DNA of 64,000 nt from Pelomonas sp. BJYL3 (GTDB lineage: Bacteria > Pseudomonadota > Gammaproteobacteria > Burkholderiales > Burkholderiaceae_C): NCBI RefSeq assembly GCF_027257975.1, contig NZ_JANZKX010000003.1, positions 496,001 to 560,000 of the forward strand, read 5' to 3'. The translations under genes and the position numbers were made by a program. This document shows positions 53,424 to 63,836 of this stretch, in pieces. Position 1 is the stretch's first letter. Each line of letters starts with the position of its first letter. Below the pieces are notes generated by a model. That model was not told where the DNA came from. It saw only the letters and a program-made list of their open reading frames with translations, and did not search any database.

Positions 53424-54602
53424 TCAGATGAGTTCGACGCCCACGGCCGTGGCCTCGCCACCGCCGATGCACAGCGAGGCCACGCCGCGCTTCAGGCCGC
53501 GGTGCTTCAGCGCGCCCAGCAGGGTCACCAGGATGCGGGCGCCCGAGGCGCCGATGGGGTGGCCCAGGGCCACGGCACCGCCGTTGACGTTGACGATCTC
53601 GTGCGGCAGCTTGAACTCGGCCATGGCGGCCATGGTCACGGCGGCGAAGGCTTCGTTGACTTCCCAGAGGTCAACGCTCTTGGCGTCCCAGCCGTTCTTG
53701 GCCAGCAGCTTCTGGATGGCACCGACCGGGGCGGTGGTGAACCACTCGGGCGCGTTGGCATGCACGGCCGTGCCCACGATGCGGGCGACGGGCGTCAGGC
53801 CCATCTTGGCGGCGGTGCTCTCGCGCATCAGCACCAGGGCGGCGGCGCCGTCGGAGATGCTGGAGGAGGTGGCGGCGGTGATGGTGCCGTCCTTCTTGAA
53901 GGCGGGCTTCAGGCCGGGGATCTTGTCCAGCTTGGCCTTGAAGGGCTGCTCGTCGCGGCTGATGACCACGTCACCGGCCTTGCCGGCCAGGGTCACGGGG
54001 GCCATTTCCCAGGCGAAGCTGCCGTCCTCGTTGGCCTTCTTGGAGCGCTCGGTGGAGGCGATGGCGAACTGGTCCTGGGCCTCGCGGCTGAAGGCGTACT
54101 TGCTGACGCACTGCTCCGCGAACACGCCCATGGCCTTGCCGCGCTCGTAGGCGTCTTCCAGGCCGTCCAGGGCCATGTGGTCGTACATCTGCGTGGCGCC
54201 GTACTTCACGCCCTTGCGCGCGAACATCAGGTGCGGGGCATTGGTCATGGACTCCATGCCGCCGGCGATGAGGATGTCGGCGCTCTCGGCCTTCAGGGTG
54301 TCGTGCGCGAACATGACGGCGCGCATGCCGGCGCCGCACATCTTGGACAGGGTCACGGCACCGACGGACTGCGGCAGGCCGGCCTTCAGCACGGCCTGGC
54401 GAGCGGGAGCCTGGCCCTGGCCGGCCATCAGGCAGTTGCCCATGAAGGCTTCCTGGATGGCATCGGCGGGCACGCCGGCGCGCTCCACGGCGGCCTTGAT
54501 GGCCACGGCGCCCAGCTCCCAGCCGGCGAGGTTGGAGAAGTCACCCAGCAGGCCACCGATGGGCGTGCGGGCAGCGGAGACGATGACGATGGAGTCGGAC
54601 AT
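53424..54602 (-). CDS. acetyl-CoA C-acetyltransferase (thiolase)
   Basis: 392-residue biosynthetic-type thiolase that condenses or cleaves acetoacetyl-CoA. Acyl-enzyme Cys89 is in LSKMCGAGMRA, the catalytic His348 in GHPIGASGAR and the base Cys378 in SLCIGGGEA. Here it would release acetyl-CoA from acetoacetyl-CoA formed by leucine breakdown. It follows aceK by 29 bases on the same strand, as the last gene before a terminator. AtoB and PhaA assignments cannot be separated by eye. Confidence 0.95.
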   Translation of the reverse strand: MSDSIVIVSAARTPIGGLLGDFSNLAGWELGAVAIKAAVERAGVPADAIQEAFMGNCLMAGQGQAPARQAVLKAGLPQSVGAVTLSKMCGAGMRAVMFAHDTLKAESADILIAGGMESMTNAPHLMFARKGVKYGATQMYDHMALDGLEDAYERGKAMGVFAEQCVSKYAFSREAQDQFAIASTERSKKANEDGSFAWEMAPVTLAGKAGDVVISRDEQPFKAKLDKIPGLKPAFKKDGTITAATSSSISDGAAALVLMRESTAAKMGLTPVARIVGTAVHANAPEWFTTAPVGAIQKLLAKNGWDAKSVDLWEVNEAFAAVTMAAMAEFKLPHEIVNVNGGAVALGHPIGASGARILVTLLGALKHRGLKRGVASLCIGGGEATAVGVELI

Positions 54603-54631
54603 GGAGGCTCTCCTGGAATGGACTCAAGGGG

Positions 54632-56443
54632 TTATTGGATGGGCAGCTCGCGGTCCAGCGGATCGGCCGGCGGGGCCAGCACCGCTGCGCCTGCGCGCTG
54701 GGCTTGGAAGCGCTTGTGCGCCTCGTAGGGAAAGACGTCGTGCACATGGCCGGCCAGGATGCGCTCCTTGTGGCCCTGCCAGAAGCCGGCATCGAGCAGG
54801 TCGGCGTGGTGGCGCATGAAGAGCTCGCGCACGCCGGGGTGGCCCAGCAGGAAGGGGCCGAAGGTCTCGGGGAAGACATCGCGCGGGCCCACGGCATACC
54901 AGACCTCGCCCGACAGCTCCTCTTCCTCGGTCCGCGGCGCGGGGACCTTGCGGAAGTTGCAGTCGGTGAGGTACTCGATCTCGTCGTAGTCGTAGAACAC
55001 CACCTTGCCGTGGCGGGTCACGCCGAAGTTCTTCCAGAGCATGTCGCCAGGGAAGATGTTGGCGGCCACCAGGTCCTTGATGGCATTGCCGTACTCGACC
55101 ACGGCATGCTCCAGCTGCGGCGGCGTGGCCTCCTGGATGTAGATGTTCAGCGGCACCATGCGGCGCTCGATGTAGACGTGCTTGAGGATGAGGTCGTCGC
55201 CCTTCTCCTCGATCAGGCTGGGGCAGAAGGTCTTGAGCTCGCGGATCAGCTCTTCCTCGAAGCGGTAGCGCGGGAAGGCGACGTTGCTGTACTCCAGGGT
55301 GTCCGCCATGCGGCCCACGCGGTCGTGCTGCTTGACCAGCAGGTACTTGCTCTGGATGAGCTCGCGCGTGGTCTCCTTCTGCGGCGGGAAGTAGTCCTTG
55401 ATCAGCTTGAAGACGAAGGGGTAGCTGGGCAGGTCGAAGACCAGCATCACCATGCCCTTGATGCCGGGGGCAATGCGGAACTTGTCGCTGGAGTGGCGCA
55501 GGTGGTTGAGGAAGTCGCGGTAGAACAGGTTCTTGCCGTGCTTCTGCAGGCCGATGGCGCTGTAGAGCTCGGCCCGCGGCTTGCGCGGCATCAGCGAACG
55601 CAGGAACTGCACGTAGGCGCTGGGCACCTCCATGTCGACCATGAAGTAGGCGCGGGCGAAGCTGAAGAGCATCAGCAGGTCGTCCTCGCCGAAAAGAGCC
55701 GCATCAATCTCCAGCAAGCCGCGCCCGTTGTGCAGGATGGGCAGCGCGAAGGGCGTCTCGGTGAAGCCGTTGATGATCTTGCCAACCAGGTAGGCGCCCT
55801 TGTTCCGGTAGAACAGGCTGGACAGCACCTGGATCTGGAAATTGGTCCGCCAGCGGAACAGCCCCAGCTCGCGCTGCACGGCGCCCAGCACGTGGTCGAT
55901 GTCGCGGCCCAGGTCCTCGAAGTCGCGCGCCAGCTGGAAGTTGTGGACGATGCGGATCATCGTCTCGCGCAGCGTCTCCCGCGTGGGGTAGTAGCAGCGG
56001 AAGGTGGGCGTGGCGGCGGGCTCCTCGTTCTCGATGTATTCGGTCGAGACCGCGGGCCGCACGAAGATGAAGTCGTTGTGGAAGTAGGCGTGGTGCAGGA
56101 TGCGCGTGCAGGCCGAGTTGAAGAAGGTCTCGGCCAGCTCGGGCTGCAGGTGGTTGGTCAGCAGGCCGATGTAGTGCAGCTTGACCTGCTGCCACACGGC
56201 CATGGGCAGCTGGCTGACCTGGAACTGCTGCTCCAGCAGCTCCACGCATTCGTCCACCCGCTTGTCGTAGAACTCGATGCGCTGCGCCTGCGCCCGCTGC
56301 TGGCCGTGCCAGTCCGCCCGCTCGAAGCGCTTCTTGGCCTCGGCCGTGGTGGCACGGAAGAGCCGGTAGTGCTTGTTGAAGCCGCCCAGCAGGGCCTGCG
56401 CGATCTGGTGGGCGCGGGAGTCGGTGAGTTGCTGGGGAAACAT
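54632..56443 (-). CDS. aceK: isocitrate dehydrogenase kinase/phosphatase
   Basis: 603-residue bifunctional enzyme that phosphorylates and inactivates isocitrate dehydrogenase, and reverses this, to direct isocitrate into the glyoxylate bypass on acetate-type carbon. Family segments include [18 protein letters not shown], the ATP-binding [22 protein letters not shown], the catalytic region [31 protein letters not shown] and VFPEEFGPF-like [12 protein letters not shown]. Normal length. It is embedded between carbonic anhydrase and thiolase genes (31- and 29-base gaps), not beside aceA/aceB as in enterics. Confidence 0.97.
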   Translation of the reverse strand: MFPQQLTDSRAHQIAQALLGGFNKHYRLFRATTAEAKKRFERADWHGQQRAQAQRIEFYDKRVDECVELLEQQFQVSQLPMAVWQQVKLHYIGLLTNHLQPELAETFFNSACTRILHHAYFHNDFIFVRPAVSTEYIENEEPAATPTFRCYYPTRETLRETMIRIVHNFQLARDFEDLGRDIDHVLGAVQRELGLFRWRTNFQIQVLSSLFYRNKGAYLVGKIINGFTETPFALPILHNGRGLLEIDAALFGEDDLLMLFSFARAYFMVDMEVPSAYVQFLRSLMPRKPRAELYSAIGLQKHGKNLFYRDFLNHLRHSSDKFRIAPGIKGMVMLVFDLPSYPFVFKLIKDYFPPQKETTRELIQSKYLLVKQHDRVGRMADTLEYSNVAFPRYRFEEELIRELKTFCPSLIEEKGDDLILKHVYIERRMVPLNIYIQEATPPQLEHAVVEYGNAIKDLVAANIFPGDMLWKNFGVTRHGKVVFYDYDEIEYLTDCNFRKVPAPRTEEEELSGEVWYAVGPRDVFPETFGPFLLGHPGVRELFMRHHADLLDAGFWQGHKERILAGHVHDVFPYEAHKRFQAQRAGAAVLAPPADPLDRELPIQ

Positions 56444-56474
56444 GGCGGGGCTGCGGCGGGCTAGGGACAGGCAC

Positions 56475-57146
56475 TCAGCTTACGCGGGCCGCTTCGTAGC
56501 GCTTCTTGACCGCGCTCAAGGCCTTCTGGAAGGCCGAAGCCAGCTGCTCGGGCGCCCCCACCGTGATGCGGAGGTCTTCCAGCAGACCGTTGTGCAGGCC
56601 GTAGACCCAGCCGTGCACCACGATCTCCTGGCCGCGCGCCCAGGCGTCCTGCACGACGGTGGTCTGGCAGGCATTGCGGGCCTGCTCCAGCACATTGAGT
56701 TCGCACAGGGCGTTGACGCGCTGGCGCTCGTCCAGGCTTTCCAGCCATTCCATGTGATGGTTGCGCACGTCCTGCACATGGCGAAGCCAGTTGTCGACCA
56801 GGCCCACGCGCTGGTCCAGCAGCGCGGCCTTGACGCCGCCGCAGTTGGAATGGCCCACCACGATGATGTGCTTGACCTTCAGCGCGTCCACCGCGAACTG
56901 CATCACCGAGAGGCAGTTGAGGTCCGAGTGCACCACCACGTTCGCGACATTGCGATGCACGAAGAGCTCGCCCGGCAGCAGGTTGACCAGCTCGTTGGCC
57001 GGTACGCGGCTGTCGGCGCAACCGATCCACAGGTACTCGGGCGTCTGCTGCTTGAGAAGACGGGAGAAGAAGCCGGGCTCGCGTGTTTCGGTGTCGAGGG
57101 CCCAGCGCTTGTTGCTGTCCAGCAGTTCTTGCAGTTCGGTGCTCAT
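56475..57146 (-). CDS. can: beta-carbonic anhydrase
   Basis: 223-residue zinc enzyme interconverting CO2 and bicarbonate. The metal ligands are C43 (IGCADSRVP, with the D45-R47 dyad), H99 and C102 (GHSNCGG). ATG 57146 gives the usual N-terminus; an upstream ATG at 57194 is not needed. Placed between ivd and aceK, it could supply bicarbonate for the biotin-dependent carboxylase of leucine breakdown, or for anaplerosis. No carboxylase gene is in the window. Confidence 0.96.
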   Translation of the reverse strand: MSTELQELLDSNKRWALDTETREPGFFSRLLKQQTPEYLWIGCADSRVPANELVNLLPGELFVHRNVANVVVHSDLNCLSVMQFAVDALKVKHIIVVGHSNCGGVKAALLDQRVGLVDNWLRHVQDVRNHHMEWLESLDERQRVNALCELNVLEQARNACQTTVVQDAWARGQEIVVHGWVYGLHNGLLEDLRITVGAPEQLASAFQKALSAVKKRYEAARVS

Positions 57147-57237
57147 GGCCGCATTGTCGAATCGTGGGGCGGACCAGCCCTGCCCATTGGGCAAGGCTGA
57201 CTTCGTTCCGGGGCCTTGCCGGGGCCCCGGGCGGGCG

Positions 57238-58416
57238 TCACATCGTCTCGGCGAACAGCTCGCGGCCGATCAGCATGCGGCGGATCTCGCTGGTGCCGGC
57301 GCCGATCTCGTACAGCTTGGCGTCGCGCCACAGGCGGCCCAGCGGGTACTCGTTGATGTAGCCGTTGCCGCCGAAGATCTGCACGCCCTCGCCGGCCATC
57401 CAGGTGGCCTTCTCGGCGGTCCACAGGATCACCGAGGCGCAGTCCTTGCGCACCTGGCGCACGTGGTCCGTGCCCAGCATGTCCAGGTTCTTGGCCACGG
57501 TGTAGGCGAAGGAGCGGGCGGCCTGCAGCACGGTGTACATGTCGGCGACCTTGCCCTGGATCAGCTGGAACTCGCCGATGCTCTGGCCGAACTGCTTGCG
57601 GTCGTGGATGTAGGGGATCACGTTGTCCATCACGGACTGCATGATGCCCAGCGGGCCGCCGGTCAGCACGGCGCGCTCGTAGTCCAGGCCCGACATCAGC
57701 ACCTTGGCGCCGCTGTTGACGGCACCCAGCACGTTCTCGGCCGGCACTTCCACGTTCTCGAAGACCAGCTCGCCGGTGTGACTGCCGCGCATGCCCAGCT
57801 TGTCCAGCTTCTGGGCGATGGAGAAGCCCTTCATGCCCTTCTCGATCAGGAAGGCCGTGACGCCGCGCGCGCCCAGCTCGGGCTCGGTCTTGGCGTAGAC
57901 CACCAGGGTGTCGGCGTCGGGGCCGTTGGTGATCCACATCTTGGTGCCGTTGAGCAGGTAGTAGCCGCCCTTGTCTTCAGCCTTGAGCTTCATGCTGATG
58001 ACGTCGGAGCCGGCGCCCGGCTCGCTCATGGCCAGCGCACCCACGTGCTCGCCGCTGATCAGCTTGGGCAGGTACTTCTGCTTCTGGGCCTCGTTGCCGT
58101 TGCGGTTGATCTGGTTGACGCACAGATTGCTGTGCGCGCCGTAGGACAGGCCCACCGAGGCGCTGGCACGGCTGATCTCCTCCATCGCGACCATGTGGGC
58201 CAGGTAGCCCATGTTGGCGCCGCCGTACTGCTCCGGCACGGTGATGCCCAGCACGCCCAGCTCGCCCATCTTGCGCCACAGGTCCATGGGGAACTGGTCC
58301 TTGTGGTCGATCTCGGCGGCACGCGGGGCGATCTCGGCCTGCGCAAAGTCGCGCACGGCGTCGCGCAGCGCGTCGATGTCTTCACCAAGTTGGAAATTCA
58401 GGCCGGGCAGGTTCAT
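57238..58416 (-). CDS. ivd: isovaleryl-CoA dehydrogenase
   Basis: 392-residue acyl-CoA dehydrogenase for the third step of leucine catabolism. The catalytic base is in the IVD-specific place: Glu247 in [18 protein letters not shown]. The usual C-terminal Glu position reads EIGAGTSE (Gly), a swap that marks isovaleryl-type enzymes. FAD contact [16 protein letters not shown] and [10 protein letters not shown] are present. First gene of the ivd-can-aceK-thiolase run, below a 16-base palindrome (58513-58528). Confidence 0.95.
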   Translation of the reverse strand: MNLPGLNFQLGEDIDALRDAVRDFAQAEIAPRAAEIDHKDQFPMDLWRKMGELGVLGITVPEQYGGANMGYLAHMVAMEEISRASASVGLSYGAHSNLCVNQINRNGNEAQKQKYLPKLISGEHVGALAMSEPGAGSDVISMKLKAEDKGGYYLLNGTKMWITNGPDADTLVVYAKTEPELGARGVTAFLIEKGMKGFSIAQKLDKLGMRGSHTGELVFENVEVPAENVLGAVNSGAKVLMSGLDYERAVLTGGPLGIMQSVMDNVIPYIHDRKQFGQSIGEFQLIQGKVADMYTVLQAARSFAYTVAKNLDMLGTDHVRQVRKDCASVILWTAEKATWMAGEGVQIFGGNGYINEYPLGRLWRDAKLYEIGAGTSEIRRMLIGRELFAETM

Positions 58417-58512
58417 CTCAGTCTCCGAGGCAAGTTGTCGAACGCCTGCGCGCCGGGCTTCGGGGGCGCGTCCAGGCCGGCGCCCAGCATCATCGGCGCC
58501 GGGTGCCAGTTT

Positions 58513-58528
58513 ACGTTTACGTAAACGT
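58513..58528. promoter_or_regulatory. palindromic operator upstream of ivd (LiuR-like)
   Basis: ACGTTTACGTAAACGT is a perfect 16-base palindrome. On the minus strand it starts two bases inside a TTGACG that could be a -35. It resembles the palindromes reported for MerR-family LiuR regulators of leucine/isovalerate genes, recalled from the literature rather than checked. It lies about 100 bases before the ivd start. Confidence 0.55.
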
Positions 58529-58674
58529 CAATTCTAGCCGCGCTGTGCAATTCGTCGCAGCTCTGGCAATGCAACCGTTCTCAACATTTCAAGCAAATAC
58601 GAAAGTAGCTCACACTTATTCGACCGCTCGGTAGGACGCCGCACTCGACGGCAAGGAGCGGACAGGAGACTCTC

Positions 58675-60240
58675 ATGCTGAACCAATGGTCCTTCCGGCG
58701 CCGCATCGCCCTGCTCACCGTCAGCGCCATGCTGGGCGTGCTGGTGCTGCTGCTGCTCACCATCTACCAGACCCACGTCGAGATCAATGGCAGCCGCCGC
58801 GAGATGCTGCAGACGGCGGTCCAGTCGGTCCACCAGGTCGTCGAGAACTACCGCCAGCAGGCCGCCAGCGGCAAGATGAGCCAGGCAGAGGCCCAGGCCA
58901 TCGCCAAGGAGGTGATCCGCAGCGCCCGCTATGGCGGGGCCGATGGCAAGACCGAGTACTTCTACGCCTGGACCCTGGACGGCGTCAGCGTGATGCACCC
59001 GACCAAGCCGGACTGGATCGGCCAGAACATGGTGGGCAAGGTCAAGGACGGCGCCGGCAACGACATCATCCAGCAGCTGGTGGACAGCATGCGGGCCAGC
59101 CGCGATGGCCGCGCCTACGTGCTGACCCAGTTCCCCCGCCCCGGCAAGACCGAGCCCGTGCCCAAGCTTCAGCTGGTGATGGCCATTCCGGAATGGAACT
59201 GGATGGTCGGCTCCGGCCTCTACCTCGATGACGTCACCAGCCAGGTCTGGAGCGCGGCCCTGGGGCGCCTGGGCCTGGGAGCCCTGGTCCTGGCGGGCGT
59301 GGGCCTGGTCGGCTGGGCCATCACGCGCAGCGTGCTGCAGCAGCTGGGCGGCGAACCCAGCGCCGCCATCGCCGCCATGCGGGCCGTGGCCGACGGCGAC
59401 CTGCGGGTCAGCGCAGGCACCGCCGCCGAGGCCAGCCTGCTGGGTCAGCTGCAGCACATGGTCGACGCCCTGAGGGGCACCATGGCGCAGCTGCGCGCCG
59501 CCGGCGACTCCATCAACACGGCCGCCGGCGAGATCGCCCAGGGCAACCACGACCTCTCCGCCCGCACCGAGCAGACGGCCTCCAACCTGGAGCAGACCGC
59601 CAGCTCGATGGAGGAGATGAACGGCGCCGTCAGCCAGTCCGCCGACACCGCGCGCCAGGCCAACCAGCTGGCCGTCTCGGCCGCCCAGGCCGCCCAGCGC
59701 GGCGGGCAGGTGGTGGACCAGGTGACGCAGAGCATGCAGCGCATCACCGACAGCTCGCGCAAGATCGGCGACATCATCGGCGTGATCGACGGCATCGCCT
59801 TCCAGACCAACATCCTGGCCCTGAATGCCGCCGTGGAAGCGGCCCGCGCCGGCGAGCAGGGCCGCGGCTTCGCGGTGGTGGCCGGCGAGGTGCGCTCCCT
59901 GGCCCAGCGCAGCGCCGAGGCGGCGCGCGAGATCAAGACCCTCATCGGCACCTCCATGGGCAATGTCGAGCAGGGCGCGGAGCTGGTGCAGCAGACCGGG
60001 CAGGCCATGCAGGACATCACGGCCAGCGTCAGCCGGGTCTCCGACCTGATCGGCGAGATCGCCGCGGCCTCCGCGGAGCAGCGCGACGGCATCCAGCAGG
60101 TCAACCAGGCCGTGGCCCAGCTGGACCAGATGACGCAGCAGAACGCCGCCCTGGTGGAGGAATCTGCGGCGGCGGCGCAGTCCATGCGCGAGCAGGCGCA
60201 TCAGCTGTCGGAGGCGATCTCCGTCTTCCGGCTGGACTGA
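58675..60240 (+). CDS. methyl-accepting chemotaxis protein with single Cache domain
   Basis: 521 residues. TM1 about 8-30, periplasmic sCache_2-type sensor at about 35-190 ([57 protein letters not shown]), TM2 about 195-217, HAMP, then the signalling domain with tip [27 protein letters not shown]. sCache_2 receptors often bind short organic acids or C2/C3 carboxylates, so carboxylate taxis is plausible but not shown. The promoter region is shared with ivd. Confidence 0.95.
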   Translation: MLNQWSFRRRIALLTVSAMLGVLVLLLLTIYQTHVEINGSRREMLQTAVQSVHQVVENYRQQAASGKMSQAEAQAIAKEVIRSARYGGADGKTEYFYAWTLDGVSVMHPTKPDWIGQNMVGKVKDGAGNDIIQQLVDSMRASRDGRAYVLTQFPRPGKTEPVPKLQLVMAIPEWNWMVGSGLYLDDVTSQVWSAALGRLGLGALVLAGVGLVGWAITRSVLQQLGGEPSAAIAAMRAVADGDLRVSAGTAAEASLLGQLQHMVDALRGTMAQLRAAGDSINTAAGEIAQGNHDLSARTEQTASNLEQTASSMEEMNGAVSQSADTARQANQLAVSAAQAAQRGGQVVDQVTQSMQRITDSSRKIGDIIGVIDGIAFQTNILALNAAVEAARAGEQGRGFAVVAGEVRSLAQRSAEAAREIKTLIGTSMGNVEQGAELVQQTGQAMQDITASVSRVSDLIGEIAAASAEQRDGIQQVNQAVAQLDQMTQQNAALVEESAAAAQSMREQAHQLSEAISVFRLD

Positions 60241-60382
60241 AGGCGCCCCCGCCCGGCCCGGCCAAGCGTGATCTGCGCCACGGCGCAGCCACGCGGGGCC
60301 GTGGCCTGCCCCTGGAAACTTGCACCAGATCATGGAGTGCGGGCAGAGCGCTGCCTAGCATGGCGCCTTCCAAGGAAGTCCC

Positions 60383-61927
60383 ATGCGCCAGAACCTGCCT
60401 GTCACGCAGCAAGTCCACGAGATCCCGCACGATGCCACCCTGATGTCGGTGACGGACCCCCAGGGGCGCATCACCTACGCCAATGCGGCCTTCAGCGAGG
60501 CCAGCGGCTTCGGCATCGAGGAGCTGCTGGGCCAGCCCCACAACCTGGTCCGCCACCCGGACATGCCGCCCGAAGCCTTCGACGACCTCTGGCGCAGCCT
60601 CAAGGCCGGCCAGGCCTGGACCGGCATCGTCAAGAACCGGCGCAAGAACGGCGACCACTACTGGGTGAAGGCCAATGTCACGCCCCTGCAGCGCGAGGGC
60701 CGCCTGCTGGGCTATGTGTCCGTGCGGACCCGGCCGCAGGCGAGCGAGGTGCAGGCCGCTGAAGCGCTCTACGCGGCACTGCGCAAGGGCAGTGCCCGGA
60801 CGCCTCGCCTGCACCAGGGCTGGGTGCTGCCGCGCACCCGCTTCAGTCCCGCGGCCCTGGCCCATACCTTGTCCTGGCGCGCCCGCTGCCTGCTGCCGCT
60901 GGCCGCGCTGTGGCTGGGCAGCCTGGCGGCTGCCGCGCTGGCCGGCCTGGGCGGCACCGCCTTGCTGCAACTCGCTCTGGGCAGCGGCCTGCTGGCCCTG
61001 CTGGCCTCGGCCTGGCAGGAATGGCAGCTGGTGCGCCCCGTCCTGCGCCTGAATGCGCAGGTCCAGGCCCTGGCTTCCGGCCGGGTCGAGGAGATGCCAC
61101 AGCCCGCGCGCAGCGACGCCCTGGGCAAGGCCCTGCGCGCCCTCAACCAGGTCGGGCTGAACCTGAAGGCCCTGAGCGGCGACGTCCAGCACCAGACCCG
61201 CGGCATGGACGCCGCCAGCCACGAGATGCGCGTGGGCCACCAGGACCTGCATGCACGCACCGAGGAGGCCGCCGCCCAGCTGCAGCAGACGGCCGCCTCC
61301 ATGGACCAGCTCAGCGCCGCCGTGAGCGCCAATGCCGCCTCCGCCGCGCGCGCGGCCCAGCTGATCGCCGAGGCCCGGGAGAATGCGCGCCTGGGTGGCG
61401 AGCAGATGAACACCATGGTGCAGACCATGAACGGCATCAGCGAATCCAGCCGGCGCATCGCACCCATCATCGGCCTGATCGACAGCATTGCCTTCCAGAC
61501 CAACATCCTGGCCCTCAACGCCGCCGTCGAGGCGGCCCGCGCCGGCGAGCAGGGCCGCGGCTTTGCCGTGGTGGCCAGCGAGGTGCGGGTGCTGGCCCAG
61601 CGTGCGGGCGAGGCCGCCCGCGAGATCCGCAGCATGATTGCCAGCAGCGCCGAGCAGGTCAGTGCCGGCGCCCATGTGGTCACCGAGGCCGGGCAGACCA
61701 TGCAGGGCATCGTCGAGGAGGTGAAGGACCTGGCGGTCCTGATCGCCGGCATCAGCCTCTCCACGCAGGAGCAGGCCCAGGGCCTGGCGCAGATCAGCCA
61801 GGCTGTGGCCCAGCTGGACCACATGACGGGCCAGAACGCGGCCCTGGTGCAGCAGTCGGTGACGGCCTCCGGCGAGCTCAAGGTGCGCACCGAGCGGCTC
61901 AGCGCCGCGGCGCGCGTGTTCTGCTGA
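60383..61927 (+). CDS. Aer-like methyl-accepting chemotaxis protein with PAS domain, second copy
   Basis: 514 residues, paralogue of the gene at 41230. It starts [27 protein letters not shown] domain about 18-115 ([42 protein letters not shown]). Two adjacent membrane helices lie at about 165-205, then the MCP domain with tip [28 protein letters not shown] (DS instead of DG). The PAS half is much better conserved between the copies than the membrane part, suggesting the same cofactor. It follows the sCache receptor after 142 bases, probably with its own promoter. Confidence 0.94.
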   Translation: MRQNLPVTQQVHEIPHDATLMSVTDPQGRITYANAAFSEASGFGIEELLGQPHNLVRHPDMPPEAFDDLWRSLKAGQAWTGIVKNRRKNGDHYWVKANVTPLQREGRLLGYVSVRTRPQASEVQAAEALYAALRKGSARTPRLHQGWVLPRTRFSPAALAHTLSWRARCLLPLAALWLGSLAAAALAGLGGTALLQLALGSGLLALLASAWQEWQLVRPVLRLNAQVQALASGRVEEMPQPARSDALGKALRALNQVGLNLKALSGDVQHQTRGMDAASHEMRVGHQDLHARTEEAAAQLQQTAASMDQLSAAVSANAASAARAAQLIAEARENARLGGEQMNTMVQTMNGISESSRRIAPIIGLIDSIAFQTNILALNAAVEAARAGEQGRGFAVVASEVRVLAQRAGEAAREIRSMIASSAEQVSAGAHVVTEAGQTMQGIVEEVKDLAVLIAGISLSTQEQAQGLAQISQAVAQLDHMTGQNAALVQQSVTASGELKVRTERLSAAARVFC

Positions 61928-62020
61928 GGCGGGCCGGAAGCCGGGGCAAAGTCCGCAAATTGCTGATGGACGCCCGCAGCGCCAGATGCGATCTTTCCCT
62001 GCTCAAAACAGGGAGGTGCC

Positions 62021-63292
62021 ATGCGGACTCAGGAGCAGAAACCGAACGCCGGGACTGGCCCCGCCGCCGAGATGCAGGGCCCCTGCCCGGGCGACAGCCT
62101 CACCTCCGGCCCCGGCACCCGCTCGGCGCTCCAGCGCCGGATCTCCACGTCGCCGCGCCAAAGGATGCAGCGCGAACACCTGCAGCAGATGGCGCAGACC
62201 GAGGGCCCGTCACCGGTCGTCCAGCGGGTCCTGAAGGTTGACACGGCGGTCTACGATCGCCCGTCCAGCAACAGTGCAAAGGCCCTCTATGAAAAGGTCA
62301 GGCAGTGGTCGGAGGCGCTGCAGTGGAAGCGCGGCGCCCGTGCCGAGGTCAAAAGACTGATCGAGGACACCCAGTCGCCCGAGCACGTCTACGCCGACGA
62401 GGACGCACTGAAGGACGCCCTTGAGGAGAAGTTCAGCGCGGCCCCCAAGGGGGACGACGAGCTGTACAAACGCCCGGCCTTCCAGAGCAAGGTGTACGAG
62501 CTGGCGAAGGTGACGGCATCCATCATGACCTCCAGCGCGACCAGGCAGAAGACGGACCTGCGGGACATGTCCCTGTCTGACAATGACCTGGACGTCCCTC
62601 ACCGGATGCCATGGGAGAACCTCCGGGAGAACACCAGGAAATTCATCAACCGCAAGGAAACGGATGCCGACCTGGTCCGGTGGACTGACAGGCTGGTGCA
62701 GGCCACCGAGGACAGAGTGGCGGTCAATGTCATGAACGACTGCTGGGACTTCGCCGACACGGCATATCAATCGGCGGTGAAAGCCCAGATCGCCCAGTTC
62801 CACGCGGCGCGCGACAGGCTGATCTTTCACTGGAAGAAATCTACGCCCACCTCAGACGGGCCCTATGCGGTCGCCATCAGGAAATTCCTCACCAGCCTCA
62901 ACAGCCTGCACGGCAATGTGCCCGACGTGGGCGACAGCAAGGTCAACAAATATGTCAGCTCCAGGACACACACGCATTTGACGCAGGACAAGGGCCGTGT
63001 GCTGAGTTCACCGGGCACCACGGCCGTGCTGGCCATGACGCCCGGCCGGGCGAGCGGCGTGGCCGTCACCACGGATGACCAGGTGATTGGCACGGATTCG
63101 AGCTTCACACCGCTTGCCAGCGTCAGGGTCGCCTACCCCAAGCTGCAGGTGAGCTACCTGAAGCGGAGCAAGGCAGAGGTCGTGGGTGGAGGTTCGAAGG
63201 CGGTGGCGAAGGGGGCGAAAGGCGCCACCGGTGCCACGGGATCGAAGAGCAAGTCAGGCGCGAAGAAGAGCGCAGGTCCGAAGACATCCTGA
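62021..63292 (+). CDS. unrecognised 423-residue protein, possible secreted effector
   Basis: No family is recognised. Residues 1-70 are disordered and rich in Gln/Arg with repeated QR pairs (ALQRRISTSPRQRMQREHLQQ, then PSPVVQRVLKVD). Residues 75-350 form a predicted globular domain with helices (SAKALYEKVRQWSEALQWKRG) and a later strand-rich part (TAVLAMTPGRASGVAVTTDDQVIG). Residues 380-423 are a Gly/Ala/Ser/Lys low-complexity tail. The VVQR-type N-terminus resembles leaders of proteins linked to extracellular contractile injection systems. Hand counts give about 60 percent GC over 62521-62700, against 78 percent in one 60-base line of its neighbour, suggesting transfer. No signal peptide. 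Confidence 0.6.
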   Translation: MRTQEQKPNAGTGPAAEMQGPCPGDSLTSGPGTRSALQRRISTSPRQRMQREHLQQMAQTEGPSPVVQRVLKVDTAVYDRPSSNSAKALYEKVRQWSEALQWKRGARAEVKRLIEDTQSPEHVYADEDALKDALEEKFSAAPKGDDELYKRPAFQSKVYELAKVTASIMTSSATRQKTDLRDMSLSDNDLDVPHRMPWENLRENTRKFINRKETDADLVRWTDRLVQATEDRVAVNVMNDCWDFADTAYQSAVKAQIAQFHAARDRLIFHWKKSTPTSDGPYAVAIRKFLTSLNSLHGNVPDVGDSKVNKYVSSRTHTHLTQDKGRVLSSPGTTAVLAMTPGRASGVAVTTDDQVIGTDSSFTPLASVRVAYPKLQVSYLKRSKAEVVGGGSKAVAKGAKGATGATGSKSKSGAKKSAGPKTS

Positions 63293-63347
63293 GGGCGCAC
63301 CGGATGGCACCGCGCGGCCCGGCTGCTGGCATGCAGCGCGGTGCCGG

Positions 63348-63836
63348 TCAGAGGAAGCGCTCCAGCAGCTTCCTCGAATGCCGGTCCAGCGCGAAGCGGT
63401 CCGGCACCAGGAACTGCAGGCCGTGGCTGCTGGTGATCAGCAGCTTGCCCTCGCCCAGGCGGCGGATGTCCTCTTCGGTCTTGAGGATGAACTGGGCCTC
63501 GCCGCGCTCGGTCTGCACCGTCCACTGGCTGGGCGTGGAGAAGGTGCTGACGGCCAGCAGGGCCTGCACCGTGGGCATGAACTCGCGCACCTCGAACTCG
63601 GCTTCCAGCAGCGCGCGGTCGGCGGGTGGCAGGGCCGAGAGGCGCGGGATCCAGGCCAGCTCGTGGCCGTCCTGGCCCACGAGGGAGACGCCCTCGTCCG
63701 GCGCGGAGATGGGATGGGCGCGCACCGGGGTCACGCTGCCATGGAACTGGCCGTCGGTGTCGATCAGGTCGAGGCGGCCGAAGGCATTGCGGGAGAGTCG
63801 CTGGTAGGGGGTCGTCATGGGGCTCTCGCTGCTCAT
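63348..63836 (-). CDS. DUF1854 domain protein, cyanophycin-associated transporter partner
   Basis: 162 residues, mostly one DUF1854 domain: LDLIDTDGQFHGSVTPVRAHPISAPDEGVSLVGQDGHELAWIPRLSALP, then LLEAEFEVREFMPTVQALLAVSTFSTPSQWTVQTERG and FILKTEEDIRRLGEGKLLITSSHGLQFLVPDRFALDRHSRKLLERFL. DUF1854 proteins are typically adjacent to an ABC exporter in genomes with cyanophycin metabolism. Its ATG overlaps the stop of the upstream ABC gene by one base (TGATG), so translation is coupled. The role is presumed to be as an accessory to the transporter. Confidence 0.9.
   Translation of the reverse strand: MSSESPMTTPYQRLSRNAFGRLDLIDTDGQFHGSVTPVRAHPISAPDEGVSLVGQDGHELAWIPRLSALPPADRALLEAEFEVREFMPTVQALLAVSTFSTPSQWTVQTERGEAQFILKTEEDIRRLGEGKLLITSSHGLQFLVPDRFALDRHSRKLLERFL

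Noticed and set aside
51387-54728. 1,113-codon plus-strand frame
   Set aside because: Runs antisense across ACAD, SDR and thiolase, three genes with intact catalytic motifs.
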